A DNA stretch of 64,000 nucleotides from Dromaius novaehollandiae (taxonomy: Eukaryota; Chordata; Aves; Casuariiformes; Dromaiidae). The position numbers were made by a program, and so were the translations under genes. The DNA lies in contig NC_088110.1 in NCBI RefSeq assembly GCF_036370855.1, forward strand, positions 23,493,501-23,557,500, read 5' to 3'. Of the stretch, positions 23,516-35,700 are shown in pieces (the first letter of the stretch is position 1; each line of letters opens with the position of its first letter). The notes beneath the pieces are model-generated. The model searched no databases. It was not told the origin of the DNA and saw only the letters and a list, made by a program, of their open reading frames with translations.

Positions 23516-24375
23516 CGGGGAGCCCGGGTACCCCCGGTGCACGGTGCCTTGGTACTCCGGTGCAGGGAGCCCGGGTACCCCCGGTGCACACAGCCCAGGC
23601 ACCCCTGGTGTGCGGTGCCTTGGTACCCCGGTGCTCGGAGCCCGGGTACCCCCGGTGCACGGTGCTTTGGTACCCTGGTGCACGGAGCTCAGGTACCCCC
23701 GGTGCACGGTGCTTAGGTACCCCTGGGCACAGAGCCCAGGCACCCCTGGTGCACGGTGCCTTGGTACTCCGGTGCAGGGAGCCCGGTATCCCTGGTGCAC
23801 GGTGCCTTGGTACTCCGGAGCCCGGGTACTCCCATTGCACAAAGCCTTGGTACTCCTGGGCACGGAGCCCAGGTACCCCTGGTGTGCAGTGCCTTGGTAC
23901 CCGGTACACGGAGCCTGGGTACCTCCGGTGCATGATGCCTTGGTACCCCGGTGCTCGGAGCCCCGGTAGCCCCAGTGCACGGTGCCTTGGTACTCCGGAG
24001 CCTGGGTACTCCCAGTGCACAGAGCCTTGGTAGCCCGGTGCACGGAGCTCGGGTACCCTGGTGCTCGGAGCCCGGGTATCCCTGGAGCTTGGTGCCTTGG
24101 TAGTCTGGTGCCCAGAGCCCGGGTACTTGCGGTGCATGGAGCCTTGGTAGCCCGGTGCACAGAGCCCAGGTACCCCCTGGGCACGGTGCCTTGGTAACCC
24201 AGTGCACAGTGCCTGGGTACCCATGGGCACAGAGCTCAGGTACCTCTGTGTGTGGAGCCCTGGCACCTGGTGCATGGAGCCTGGGTACCACCTGGGCACG
24301 GAGCCCTGGCCCCCCTGGTGCAGAGCCCTGATCCCCCAGCGCACAGTGCCCTGGTTCCCTGGTGCGGGGTGACCC
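23516..24375. repeat. Minisatellite in the APRT 5' flank
   Basis: About 850 bp of diverged tandem units. Half-units of about 23-24 bp (GGTGCACGGTGCCTTGGTAC and GGTGCTCGGAGCCCGGGTAC types) alternate to form a dimer of about 46-47 bp. Copies become less regular towards the right. The array starts about 110 bases upstream of the APRT ATG and is distinct from the repeat in intron 1. Confidence 0.92.
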
Positions 24376-27300
24376 TGCTCCAGCCCCGCGTGCCCGGGGC
24401 AGGGATGCCAGCAGCTCCACGCCAGGTCTGGCCGCAGCAGCTTGGTGAAAGGGAGCGCTTGGAGCCCCTTTGCCCTGTGCGGTGCCTCACGCAGCCGGCT
24501 CGCAAGCACTGGACTCCCTGCTCATAAAGCCTCTCTCACTCCGCTCTTCCCTTGTCAGCACTCACGAGCCCTGAATGGCATTTTGTGTTTGTTGGAACTG
24601 TTGGCTTGGATTAAGCTCATCAGGGAAGACAGCGCGAGCCTGAGTGCCCTCGGTTCGGGGGTAAGAGCTCGGCAGCTGTTGGTGTCGGCTCATTTGTGCG
24701 GTATGTCAGGGCAGCTCTCAGCTCCCATCTCCGGGAGCGTGAGCAGCAGTTGGCCTGCGAAGGCCGTTGTGGTCAGGAGACGGAGTGCTGAATGAGTGCA
24801 GGGCTCCTCGTACATTAGCAAATACGACCTGGACGTGGTCCCAGTGCAGCCGGTACGACCCCCCGCTGACGGCGAGGGCAGTTCCCGCGCCCCTGGGCCA
24901 CCCCGGTGCCGCTCACTGGTGGCTGCAAAGGGAAGACCCGCTCCACCCCTTGGAGCAGCCGTTGTGTCCTACCTTCGACACGCAGTCGGTACGGGCAGCG
25001 TGCCGGCAGTTATCCAGCCATTTTGCTGTGATCCGGCGCAGACCTGCCTGCCCACGGGCCGGGCGCTGAGGGCTGCAGCATCCCGGCATCTGGACCGGTC
25101 GTTCCCAGCAGCCGCGGGTCCTTCCCGCTGGGGGATGTGGCCCTGGCGCAGTCGGAGCGGGAGGGGAGCTGGCCTGCTCCGTGGCTCGGCCGTGGTGGGC
25201 CAGGGCTCACGGGACGCTGCTTGCGAGACACCGGAGCCTGGGCACATCCTGGCACCGCTCCCCTCGCCGCTGTGCCCGACCTGCCCGTGCCGGCGTGGTT
25301 TCCAGCTCTCGGTGCAAACGTTGAGAAACTGTTCGCTGAATCCCCTGCTGCTCTGCTTCCTCCTACTGCACATATAGAGGGCTATAGGGTCTCCTTGGCA
25401 CAGGGCACCTGTGTGATGGGTGCCCGCCCGAGGCGCAGAGGCGAAGGTCAGTGCAAAGGTTGCTCCTGGAAAGCTCCGGGCTGACACACAGCCCGCGCAG
25501 GAGGAGGTCGCCGGGACTGTTCACAACCGTTCCCTCACGGACTAAGATTTTCCCTGAAGTCAGATTATCTCTCTGGCACCAGAAAATCCTCTCTAACAGC
25601 TGTTCCAGTGAAACGGCCACGAATGAAGCACGTAGCCTTCCCTGGCGCGGGGGCTCTGCGACACCCTCCGAAGAACTGGAAAGGTTTCTCCCTCGCAGCT
25701 CTACCAGCTGTGATACCGGATAACCAGCTTTTCCAGCAGCTCGTCTCTTCCTGGCAGGAGGAAGCGATGGATGCATCTGTCTACCCTGGAAACACCCGGG
25801 AGCTGCCTCCAGCACAAACCCCGGCCCTCCCCGCTTTCTGCCTGACGCTGGTGGAGGAGTCAAACTGGGGTCTTCATCGCCCTTTCCCCTCGGAGCCGCA
25901 GCTCGATTCTCACTTGTGACCCTCCCGCGCGACCACCGGCGTCATTAGCAGAAGATACCGCCACGTTTTAGAGGCTAAGCAGGGATGCCCAAGCCGCCGG
26001 CGCTAACTGACCCCGTGCAAACAGCCAGGAAAAGTATAAAGAAACACCAAATAGTACTCCTAACACTTCAGCTGCCAGAAATCATGCCACGTGCCAGATT
26101 AGGTTTGAAAGCAACGTTTCTCAGATCTCTGAAATACCTTTACTTGTTAATGCTCCGTTTCAGAGGACACGAACTGCCCCGACCGCACGGAGGCTGGTTT
26201 CTGGCTTCCCAAGCCCATCAGTTTCCCTGTAGTTGTTCAACCTGTCAAACAACAGTGCTGGCTCCTGCTGCGATTTCCATCGGCAGGGAACTTTCCTAGG
26301 GCCGATTTCCAAATGTGATGTCAAGCCGCGTTCGTGCTGGGAGCTCGCCGGGAGGTGCCTGGGCGCCGCGTGGCCCCGGGGCTCTCGGGGTCCCTGCGCC
26401 GGTGCAGGACCCACCGCCTCCGCTCCGGCCCCGCGGCAGGGTGTCACGGCAGCGGGATGCTGTAGCCGCCTCCCGTCCAGCCATGGAGGTAACCAGTGAT
26501 TTAAAAGTGCTTCGAGACCGAGGCGTGAGAGATGCTGTGTATTAACCTGTCAGCATAGATACTGAGGGTATAAAAGCCTGATGACAAAGTCCGATCTGCT
26601 TAACCAGGCTGTTGCAAGAGCTGTGCTGGGGATGGGAGTTTCTGTTCCAGCAAGGACTGTAAAACTTCAGCGTGAAGTGGAAAAAAATGCCCCACATTTC
26701 GACACACCCCGCAAGGGGAAACGAGAACTAGACTGCTTTCAGCCTCGCTGGAACGCTTCATTTCAGTTTCGGCCTTAGATACGCATGCACTTTAAACCAA
26801 TTTTCAAAAACAGATTTGAAGTATCTCATTTCAACAGCACAAGAATGCAGCTCCCTGGCCAGCGCGCAAGGCTTTGGGCTGAAGTTTCAGTCCCAAATAA
26901 TTCCCTAACTTTGTCCTCCCTAACAGAGACGAGGCGGCCCGCTCGCCCGCAGCTCCCCTCCGGCAGCTTTGCAGCAGCCCCCGGGGGGGCCGACACGCTG
27001 CTGCCCGCTGCGCAGCCTCGTGGGACTCGGAGCCCCGTCCCGCGCTAATGGATTTGGCACGCGTTCCTCGCTGCTGGCGAGCGAGCCCGCTGCCTTTTCG
27101 GCCCCTATCGCTTTCAGCTGGGAATCGCTACCAACCTCCGTAGCACCCAGAAGGGTATTAAGGGATTCCAGGAGGAAAGAGGCACGGAGGAACACATGGC
27201 AGCTGCCGGATTGGCAGATTTTTTATTTTTTCACTCCTAAGAGAGCACAGACTTTTGGCTGGAGCTCCGTCTTTATTTAGGATTCTTTATGTGTACGTAT

Positions 27301-27844
27301 ATAATTCAAACTAGACTTCGAGCAACAATGAAACTATCAACTGTGGAAGAGGATATAAAGAAACCCAGCAAACAGGGCATTTTCTTAGTGTCTAAAATAG
27401 CCATTTTCAGAAAAAAAAAAAAGGACCTAAAATGAGATTTCGGTTCTTGCCTTGTAACTGTTCTGAAAAGCTCACAGTTTCATGCAGGAGGCACCACTGC
27501 ATCACTTTCCGATAAGGTACAGAAACTCACATCGAATACTCTCAGAAAACAAACCCAGAAGTATGTTTCCAACTGTTAAAACATTTAAAAAAGATGGAAA
27601 ACAAGCCTAACTGTAAAACAATTATTCGGATGCTGAACACGTACTCAGAGGATCTCCTAGAAAGACACTAAACGTGCATGTAGGATATAGAGTTTCCCAG
27701 TGCCGAGGACAACAGCAGATCCCTGGGGAGAGGGTCCTCTTCTAGCTGTGCTGAGGAGGCTGTTTGCAATTCTGCACAAAATAAACCGCTTCCAAACACA
27801 GGTTTTTCTCCCCGAATCCCTGATTTAAACAATCACTCTCACCT
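24376..27844. other. Transition region, no gene assigned
   Basis: Composition falls from GC-rich to AT-rich across this stretch, with GC-rich islands near 25.0-25.3 and 26.3-26.5 kb. No conserved coding block was recognised on either strand. By comparison with mammals, the end of GALNS would be expected here or to the right, but I could not find it. Confidence 0.5.
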
Positions 27845-28051
27845 TCAGAATTTCTTTCTTCGGGCACTAGAAGTGTTTAGCATTGTGCCTGGGAAGATGC
27901 TGTCCTCACTGGAAATAAGAGGATTCTCAAGCCTTCGAGACAGCTCCGTCTTGGCTGCTTCGCTTTCTGAGAAATCACAAGGCTGCTGGAAGTTGTCCAC
28001 CACGTTCGGGAAAGACGCAATTCGACAGGTAGTGAGAACGGCCAGCGCCAA
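27845..28051 (-). other. Open segment downstream of exon B
   Basis: A minus-strand open frame ending RRKKF and a TGA, containing ENPLISSEDSIFPGTML. A possible acceptor (TGATTTCTCAG) sits inside it, but its phase does not fit the exon B donor. It may be the last exon of the same unidentified gene or unrelated. Confidence 0.2.
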
Positions 28052-28343
28052 GCAGGCTTCCCGCGGCTGGGAGCGCTCCCGAGTTCAGCGGCCTCCTTCT
28101 CGGCAGCATTAGTTCCAGTTCCTTTACTGAAAGACCCGCTGTCATCCTCAATATTCCTCTAGAAACGCGGTCCCCAGACACCGCGTAGCGTTTTATTAGC
28201 AAATATGTGAGCATCATTCGCTTTCCTTCAGTTCAGCTCCTTCCCATTTTCCCTTTTAATATTGTATTCCACGGCTTCCATTTAAAATGAAGAGGCATGT
28301 TATCTCCCATCACTGCACTCAATACTGCGCGCAGGGCATTAAC

Positions 28344-28495
28344 CTTGGCTCTAAGTGTTTGGAATTGATCTTCTGGTTTCCAATTCCAGTGTTCAGATCC
28401 CCAAATTGTTGGTCCACAGAGACTAATTTGCCACCGAAATAATCCATTTGTCGCTGCAGGTTTTTAAATCGAGGCTCCATTTCTGCAGCCATAGA
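28344..28495 (-). CDS. Candidate exon B of an unidentified gene (coiled-coil-like)
   Basis: Follows a TTTACAG acceptor and continues the phase of exon A. It starts SMAAEMEPRFKNLQRQMDYF and continues KLVSVDQQFGDLNTGI, a pattern typical of a coiled coil. The proposed donor (GTTAAT) is weak. If it is not used, the frame stops at 28319. The other two frames just downstream also look partly coding, with short stretches ending in stops, so this may be a decaying coding region. Function is unknown. Confidence 0.33.
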
Positions 28496-29394
28496 CTGTA
28501 AATGTGGTAGGACTTTTTCCACGATTATTAGTTACATCAATTTTGGAGGCTTCTCTGCATGGAGGGGCTGGCGATTACCGAGCCTCCGGGGCAGAGCAGG
28601 GAGACTCAAGAGGCTCAGCTAATTGGAAGTTAAAGGCAAGCAAGAAATTCCTTGGACTCTTAGCCCAAGAAGATATTAAGCTTTTAGCATTTAGGAGGCC
28701 TATTTAAATACAAAGAAAGGAATGCCACATAGTTAGACGCAGTCTCAGACAGACATCATCTTTGCTTTGGTTATGTTTTGCTTACGCAGCTTAAGAAAGG
28801 GAGCCACCAACAAACCAGCCCATTGCTGCAGGGCCCCGACCCGCAGAAAACGCCGCCAGAGCCGTTCCCCTGACGCTGATCCAGGCACAACCCCGGAAAG
28901 CCAACACCTGCCTCGGGACGGACAGGTCCCCAAAATGCACTTGGCAACTGTCTCCCGGACCAACTTCGGATCAAAGGCTCAGGATAATTAATAAAGGCGG
29001 ATGTGCTAATATATGCTGTCTGCTCTGCGATCCAAGGGGTGATCTGCATTTCGGAGCTGCCCCATGCAGGCTTGCATTGCCGCGGCGGTGCTGGTGCGTG
29101 CAGCCCCAGGCCACTCCAGCCGCTGAGTTACCCTTGGGCAGCTGCACGGGCTGCGGAATTGATCCGTGTTAAAAATAATTCAGGGAAAACAAAACGAGCT
29201 ATTTTTAACCCAAGCCAGTCCCATGATCTGGAAGGCATACCTGCGAGACTATCCCCAAACAAGGTGCTATTCGGTTGTTTTGCAGGTGTGCGCAAACAAA
29301 TTGCATACTGCGTGCTTGATAAATTAGTTTATTTTTGTTCATCAGTTCCTCATCTCTCAACTTTAAAATCTGTACATCTTTGGAAAAGACATTG

Positions 29395-29460
29395 ATTTAA
29401 AATTCTTAAAATTAATTAAAATTAATTAAATTCTTAAAATTTAATTAAAATTAAAATTCT
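29395..29460. repeat. AT-rich degenerate tandem repeat
   Basis: Reiterated TTAAAATTAATTAAA-like units in several imperfect copies. Confidence 0.7.
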
Positions 29461-29578
29461 TCTTAGCTATCCAGCTCTATTCCTATTTAAATTTAAAGCA
29501 GTACCTTCCTAATATTATACTTCAATCTTTTATAATAAATGAGCATGAAGCAGGTAAGTAAACATCAACTCAACTCAC

Positions 29579-29770
29579 TTGCGGCAGGCAGCTTTCTAGA
29601 GCTGTGTGTATGGCGTTTATGTCCAGCATCTGTGCTTTGAGAAACTGCTTTTTCAAAAAGAAATGAGGTCTTTGGGTGCCGGGTGACCAAACACTGGGTG
29701 CACTGAGCACAGGAGGTCTTGTCCAAGCGAGTTGCACAGACAGGGGAAAAGCAGGATCTTCAAAAGCAAG
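29579..29770 (-). CDS. Candidate internal exon A of an unidentified gene
   Basis: An open segment of 192 nt (64 codons, phase 0 at both ends) on the minus strand. A strong acceptor (TTTCTCTTTCACAG) precedes it and a consensus donor (CAA then GTGAGT) follows. It starts LAFEDPAFPLSVQLAW and ends with a helical stretch containing KKQFLKAQMLDINAIHTAL. I do not recognise the protein. The frame joins that of exon B 1.1 kb further along the transcript. It could instead be part of a non-coding transcript or chance. Confidence 0.35.
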
Positions 29771-32700
29771 CTGTGAAAGAGAAATGAATGAACTGGCAGG
29801 CCAGCAAGCACGGGACACGGGTAGCAGGCATCCAGGACACTCGTGATGTGCACGCTGCAAACGCCGGGAGCAGGGAAGCGTGTCGAGGCTAGCACACAGA
29901 AGATGAGCTGTGATCCTGCTATGTGATCCCTTAATAAACAGCACACAAAGACAAAGCGTTGTTGAAATTTGCAGCAGACATGTTCATAACTATTTGGGAG
30001 CCGACAGCAATTTTCAAGGAGTTGTAGTGACAGACTCCCTCATCTGGCGGTATCTTTATCTGCTGGTAATAGTGGACTGTTGGGCCCTGAACATTTCTAG
30101 GTGACAGAAGCATTAAAGCAGGGATGGAACAGACCCAGAAAATAAAAAGCTATTGGTTTTGTCTGATTTTCTGTGCCATTCAGGACTGCTGGAAATCCTC
30201 CATCGCTCCTTCTCAGATCCTATCATTCAAGAATAGGCTGATCTGAATCTCGCAAGAACTTGAGCCACCCACACTGCGTCAAAACAAGGAGAAATGTTAC
30301 GGATGAACTGGAAATGCCTTGAGACGCTGGAGGAACAAGTAGGAACATCGCAAGGCAGCTAAGAAATGTCTGGGCAATAAACAAGTCCCGTTCGCAGATG
30401 AGCAGATAGTGAGATTCAGAGAACCAGTGAGGGTCTGCTGGAGGATGCAGCACTGGCTGCTGCCGCCGGTTGGGATCTCTGAAAGGTGGGGCAGTGAGAG
30501 CCAGCACAAGAGCTGAACTTATTACAATCTTACAGGATTATCCAGCTTCACTAGACGCATACTAGGAATTAGCGTGGGGAGGATTACAGGTAGCGCAGAC
30601 CATGGGAACGGAGGGAATGAGAGCACTTGGGTTTATAGGGAGGGTGAGAACAAAAATGCTGCAAATGCCGTAATAGGGAGTAGCACAGCAGCTGCCACAG
30701 GAGCAGAGCTTTCAATCCATCTGGAGTCCCAGGCTTTGCTTGGGAAGGAAGTAGGGTGGTTTACTGGTACAGAAGAGGACATGCGTACTGTTTAAAATAC
30801 TGGAGAGGTGGAAGTGGAGCTGTCAGTGCCCAAATAGCCTGCCCAGGATTGCTTCTAGCTACTCCCCTGAGGCCCCAGAACAACCTCATTCAGTTCCGTA
30901 CAAGAAACAGTTACTAGCAGTCGCGATGAGTGTGAAAAACACTCAGAAGCAGATGAAAAATCTCCACTGTGAAATTATGCTAAGGATCTGCATTTACCAT
31001 GAAGTATGTTTAGAGAAGTGCTACACCCAGGCTGTGGAAAGTTTGCACAAGGAGAATTCCTCAGAGAGCATACACTGGAAACGGGGTCAAGAGTTAACAT
31101 CTGATGTAAACGGGCATTTCTGAGCCTCCAGCTGGCTGGGCCCAGACCATGAGACTTGAAGTGTGACTTCGACCATATTTGGGCCCAGATTTCCAGAAAT
31201 GAAGAAAACCCCTTAAATGAACGACTGACCCCCAGCTTCCCAATAACATCCGGCATACCAGCAGTAAGGCAATGCTTACACAAACACCGTCCTCACCGTT
31301 CTTCACAACATCACCTAGCGAATGTCTGCAGCTACAGATGGAAGGGCCGGGGCGTCCTCCTCCCTAGAGCCGATCCTTTATTCTGGAGCGCAGGAGGGAG
31401 CGCTTGTTTGCACTCAGCCACGCACAGCAGCCATCTGGGCCACACAGCTGCACCCAGTACTCACAGGTTTAGGAAGAAAAGAAAAAACAAGCTGCTGCCC
31501 AAAGATCTCACAGTAGAAATCAAATGTTAAAACAACAAGTTACATGCAAACAAAACAAGGCCAGTTTGGGCAGGGCTCTCAGGTGGCTGTAGCCTCCCTG
31601 AACATCCCATGCAGTCACTATGGGGCATCAGAAGGAGTGATGATTTGAGAGGACAGGTTGGGTGGAAGGAGCAAGAGGAAAGGTGCATCCATGGCATTTC
31701 TGAGGTAATGGCAGACCTGTGGTTGTCTAAAGAGCTTTTCCAGTTGAAATTGTCTTCACTGAAGATTTACCATTTATGGCAACAACTAAAACAGAAGAAG
31801 AGTACAGGCTAAAATCCTGAGCGCTACCAATATAAACACTGGTCCTTTTGGAAGAGCAAATGATGATATCATACATCACACCCTTCCTGTGTAAACAGGA
31901 GTGCCAACATGAGAAAACATGCATTGTAAACCATATGTCCGGTTGGTTATGGCTTTTTCGAGTAGTTGAGGGCCGCAGAAAAGATCAGTGAGGCCAAAAG
32001 CACTTCTTCGGATCAGACTTGGGTGGTTTCAGGCACTTCCCTAGCTTCTCGCAGCCTGGGGGAGACCAATTCTGTTAAAAACAAACAAGAGATATACAGA
32101 GAAATGAAGTCAAGCATTCACATTAAATACCTGCTAAGCCCTGTACCCTAACTGCCCCCTTTTGATTCTCACAAAGACGCTCTTATGTCCTGTTGGAAAA
32201 ATGAGACTTTCCTTGCAGCTCTTCCCAACTCCAAATCCTATCCAAAAGGCTTTAGGAAAGACTATAGATCTTTCTGCAACATGATTCCCTCTTCTCCTGG
32301 GATAGAGGCAGTGGTCTGCCCTGTGCATGCTGCAGTCTGCTGGGACTGTGGTGGCCCTCCTCTCTGCCCTGTCACGCCTTGCAGCAACCAGACCATGAAG
32401 TTTTGGTGAAACCCCTCAGTTTGCCTGGGATCCAGAAAGGAGTTATAGCTCTCAGCACTAAGATATCTATGCACTTGCTTGAGGAAACAAGCAAAAAACA
32501 ATAGTCTTTGAAGGCCAAGGGTGAGAGAGATAGGAATACTTGTATTTTAAAGAGCATTTTGACAGATCAATTCATGAATAGATGGAGTAAGAGGCATTTA
32601 TAATGACAACTTCAATGCACGCAAACCAAAACTATTTGCCTCACTTGTTTCCATGTTTCTTGAACCACCTCACTTCACCACGAGTACAACAGAGAGACAA

Positions 32701-35700
32701 TGTCAGCAAGGAAACTCACTGCAAACCTCAGCTTCCAAAGGGATTAAAGGAGGAAGGAATTTGGCTACAAGAATCTTTTCAATTTCATTGTTTTTTGTCA
32801 TTTTAAATTTGGGACTGTGGTAACATGAATGAAAGGTTACAATTCCTATTGTGCCTTCAGAAATCTTTTATGTTCATTCCCTAGCCCTCCCTCCCTCTCT
32901 CTGTGTCTGTCCATCCATTGGAGATTCACACTGTCACCTATTAAAGGTCAATTCAACTCTGACCTACTGCCTTTTATTTATTTTTTCTCTTCTCATCATT
33001 TGCATTTGCTTGAAATTAAATTCCTTTGGGGAAAAAAGGCTTAGCCCTAAAAAAAATGCTGAAGCAGGTTTATATTCCATATAACTGACAACAGATGGCA
33101 GTGACACACCAGCTATCTCTGCAGGCAAGGGAGAACGCAGAGGGGGATTTTGGCGGAAGGCATCTCGCTGCATGAAGGGCTTCAGACGATGTAGAAACAA
33201 TTAATGCTGTTTTTTAAATCTGTTTCTCATTTTCAAAATGCACAACCACTGCAGGAAATTTCATATGCTTGACCATTCTGCAGAGGCAATAGAGATCCAA
33301 AGAAACAAAGAAAATGTTCGTTCTTTTGAAAAAACTAGATTGTATCTGCTTCAGTCTCACGATCCAAGTTAGCTTTCCTGGATCCGTGCTTTAAGCACTG
33401 GGAGCTCTGAGCACGCTGTGTGCGCTGCAAGTCAAACACACAGGCAAGCCAGCATGGCTCCACTGCATGGGACAATTTCTCCTACACTTCCACAAGAGGA
33501 AAACCCAACAGAACTGGCTCCACGGGGGCTTCATCTGCACTGCTGGTAGGACACTCCACACAGGTGCCAGCAAACACATCCCCTGCTCAGAGGGGTGGAA
33601 GTTGCTGCACTTCCATCAATCCCAAAACTGCAGTAGCAGCTACAAAATGATCCATCTGCTTTGCCCATGGATAAGCAAGGACAATTCTTCACTTCTGTTC
33701 CCCAGAGAATATTAAATGCCCAGATCAAATAAATAGGTGACAGAATTTAGAAAATCGTTCAGCATAGTGTTACTAAGTGATATTTATGCCTCAGCATTCT
33801 CCCAAGACAGACTTAGGGCACAATCAGCCCCAGCGATACTATCACCCAAACAAGGTTTGGTTATCCTCATGTCTGGTCTCAAACGACAAGCAATAATTTG
33901 CTGCCTCTGTTGATTTTAGTTTTGTGACTGTATAATTAGCCAGTTAGAAGTTTACATGGAATATAAAATTCATAACGTAAAAAAGCTTTCCTCTGGGATT
34001 TGAACATTTCCCCAGGGATTTCAATACTACCCAGCCCACTGGAAAGAGCCTTCTGTCTCAGACAGCCTGAATAATCTGGTTAGAGCTGGGCCAAGCACCA
34101 GAGCAGTCATTCACTGCCTCTGCTTATAGATTAGGCAAACACGGTTGGACTTGGCCAAGCCCAGGGCATTACCAGAGCCAGAGCAGAACCCACAGTCTGG
34201 TGAGAGAAAAGGCAGAACTTCTACCAAATTGAGATAAGCAACAGGAGATCCTCAGGGAAAAGTCTGACTCTCGATAAACACCTCCCCAAGAGAGGGCTAA
34301 GGTACAGAACGAAGCACAGGACCCCTAGTCCAGCACTTCTTCCATTATACGACCTAAACACACAGGGTGTTGACGAACATGGATACCAGAGGCTTTCACA
34401 GCACCTAAACACATTGCACCAGGGTAACTGCAGAATAACAGAACACGGCTACACTTTATGAACCGATTTTGGAGTTGGCATCTGTGGAGAAGAAATGCTT
34501 TTCCAGTCTCTGGCAGCAGCCAGGCACTGGGGACAGTGCCTGAACCCATAAGGTCTCAGAGGAGCATAGAGCAGTGTTTATTAAGGGAAAAGTTGAATAA
34601 CGAAAGAAAACAACACAGAAACAATGGTCCTTCAAATCTTTTTCCTACTTCACATCCAAAAATAAAAAGATGTGACAAAGCTAAGAAAGGTCTTTGCCTT
34701 CTTACTAAGGAGAGACTATTCCACATTTTGCACTTTTCTGCCTGGCTGAAGATAGACCCTAAGCAGCAGGTATTCATCTTCTGCTTCAGAAGATTATTTC
34801 AGCCTCAGGATGATTTTGCCTGTTATTATTTTGTGCCAGCCTTTACAGGCACATGCCCTCGGACTACAGAAACTCTTGTCATCTGACAGCTTTACCCCCT
34901 TCAAACCATGCAATTTCTTCCCCAGGTTCTAAATAAACCAAGGACCGTTTCAGAGGAAAGCCATACTGTAACTTTCCAACATGCTGTTCAAAACAATACA
35001 GAATTGGAAACAAGTATGGGATGTTTCAAGTCATAAAGACTTTGGAAAAGACAGGCATGGGTGGATTTGGGGAGACCAAGCATAAGACCAAGGATACTCA
35101 CACACATCACTGAAAAGACAAGAGCTACTGTCCCAGTCCCACCACTCAAAATGCAGAGGACTTCTTGAGATTTGCAGAGGGGGATTAGAAAGAAGGAGAA
35201 GGACCTAGAGCTCTAGGTACCACGATATCTCTAAGGAAGGAAGTCGCAGGGTTTATCACAGTGTGCTGGTAGACTTTCCAGACCTAATTCGACTCACTTT
35301 GTACTAGCCCTTCTGTGCTACTGCATTCCACAGATAACAAACAGCTGGCTCTTCAGTGCAATAGCCAGATAGCCCTTCAAAAGGGCTCTCGTGCATTTCT
35401 TCTCCATCCGCTTCCAACATTAGGTGAGATTTTTAAGCCTTTGCAGAATATATTTTAAGCCAAGGATTCTCATATTTATTTATGGTTTAACCCCTTACCA
35501 TGATGGCCTTGTCACACACGTTAAGCTGTGGCTCTCCTGGCACCATGGTCTCTTTGTGTTGCTGGACAACGCCAGATATTTGCTCCATAACTCCTTGATA
35601 TTCAGCGCTGGCAAAACTAGAATGCGAAAAAATTACAGAGTTACTAGAGGGACTCCCAGAATATATCTGGCTTGATACACTGCATAGTTAAAGCGTCTGC

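Noticed and set aside
22322-24033. Overlapping 464- and 519-codon proline-rich plus-strand frames
   Set aside because: They arise from the minisatellites in and beside APRT and run antisense through APRT exons 2 and 1.
22878-24509. 543-codon minus-strand frame with repeated GTRAPxT-like units
   Set aside because: Translation of the APRT-flanking minisatellite. The periodic peptide follows the DNA repeat and has no start context or homology.
25313-25324. Minus-strand LNVC resembling the last GALNS exon motif
   Set aside because: Only four residues match; the neighbouring sequence (EQF before, TESWKPRR after) does not align with the conserved GALNS C-terminus.
31094-31160. Minus-strand VWAQP sequence ending in a stop, considered as the end of GALNS
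   Set aside because: The flanking residues lack the cysteines and upstream motif of GALNS, and the resemblance is limited to a Trp-Ala pair.
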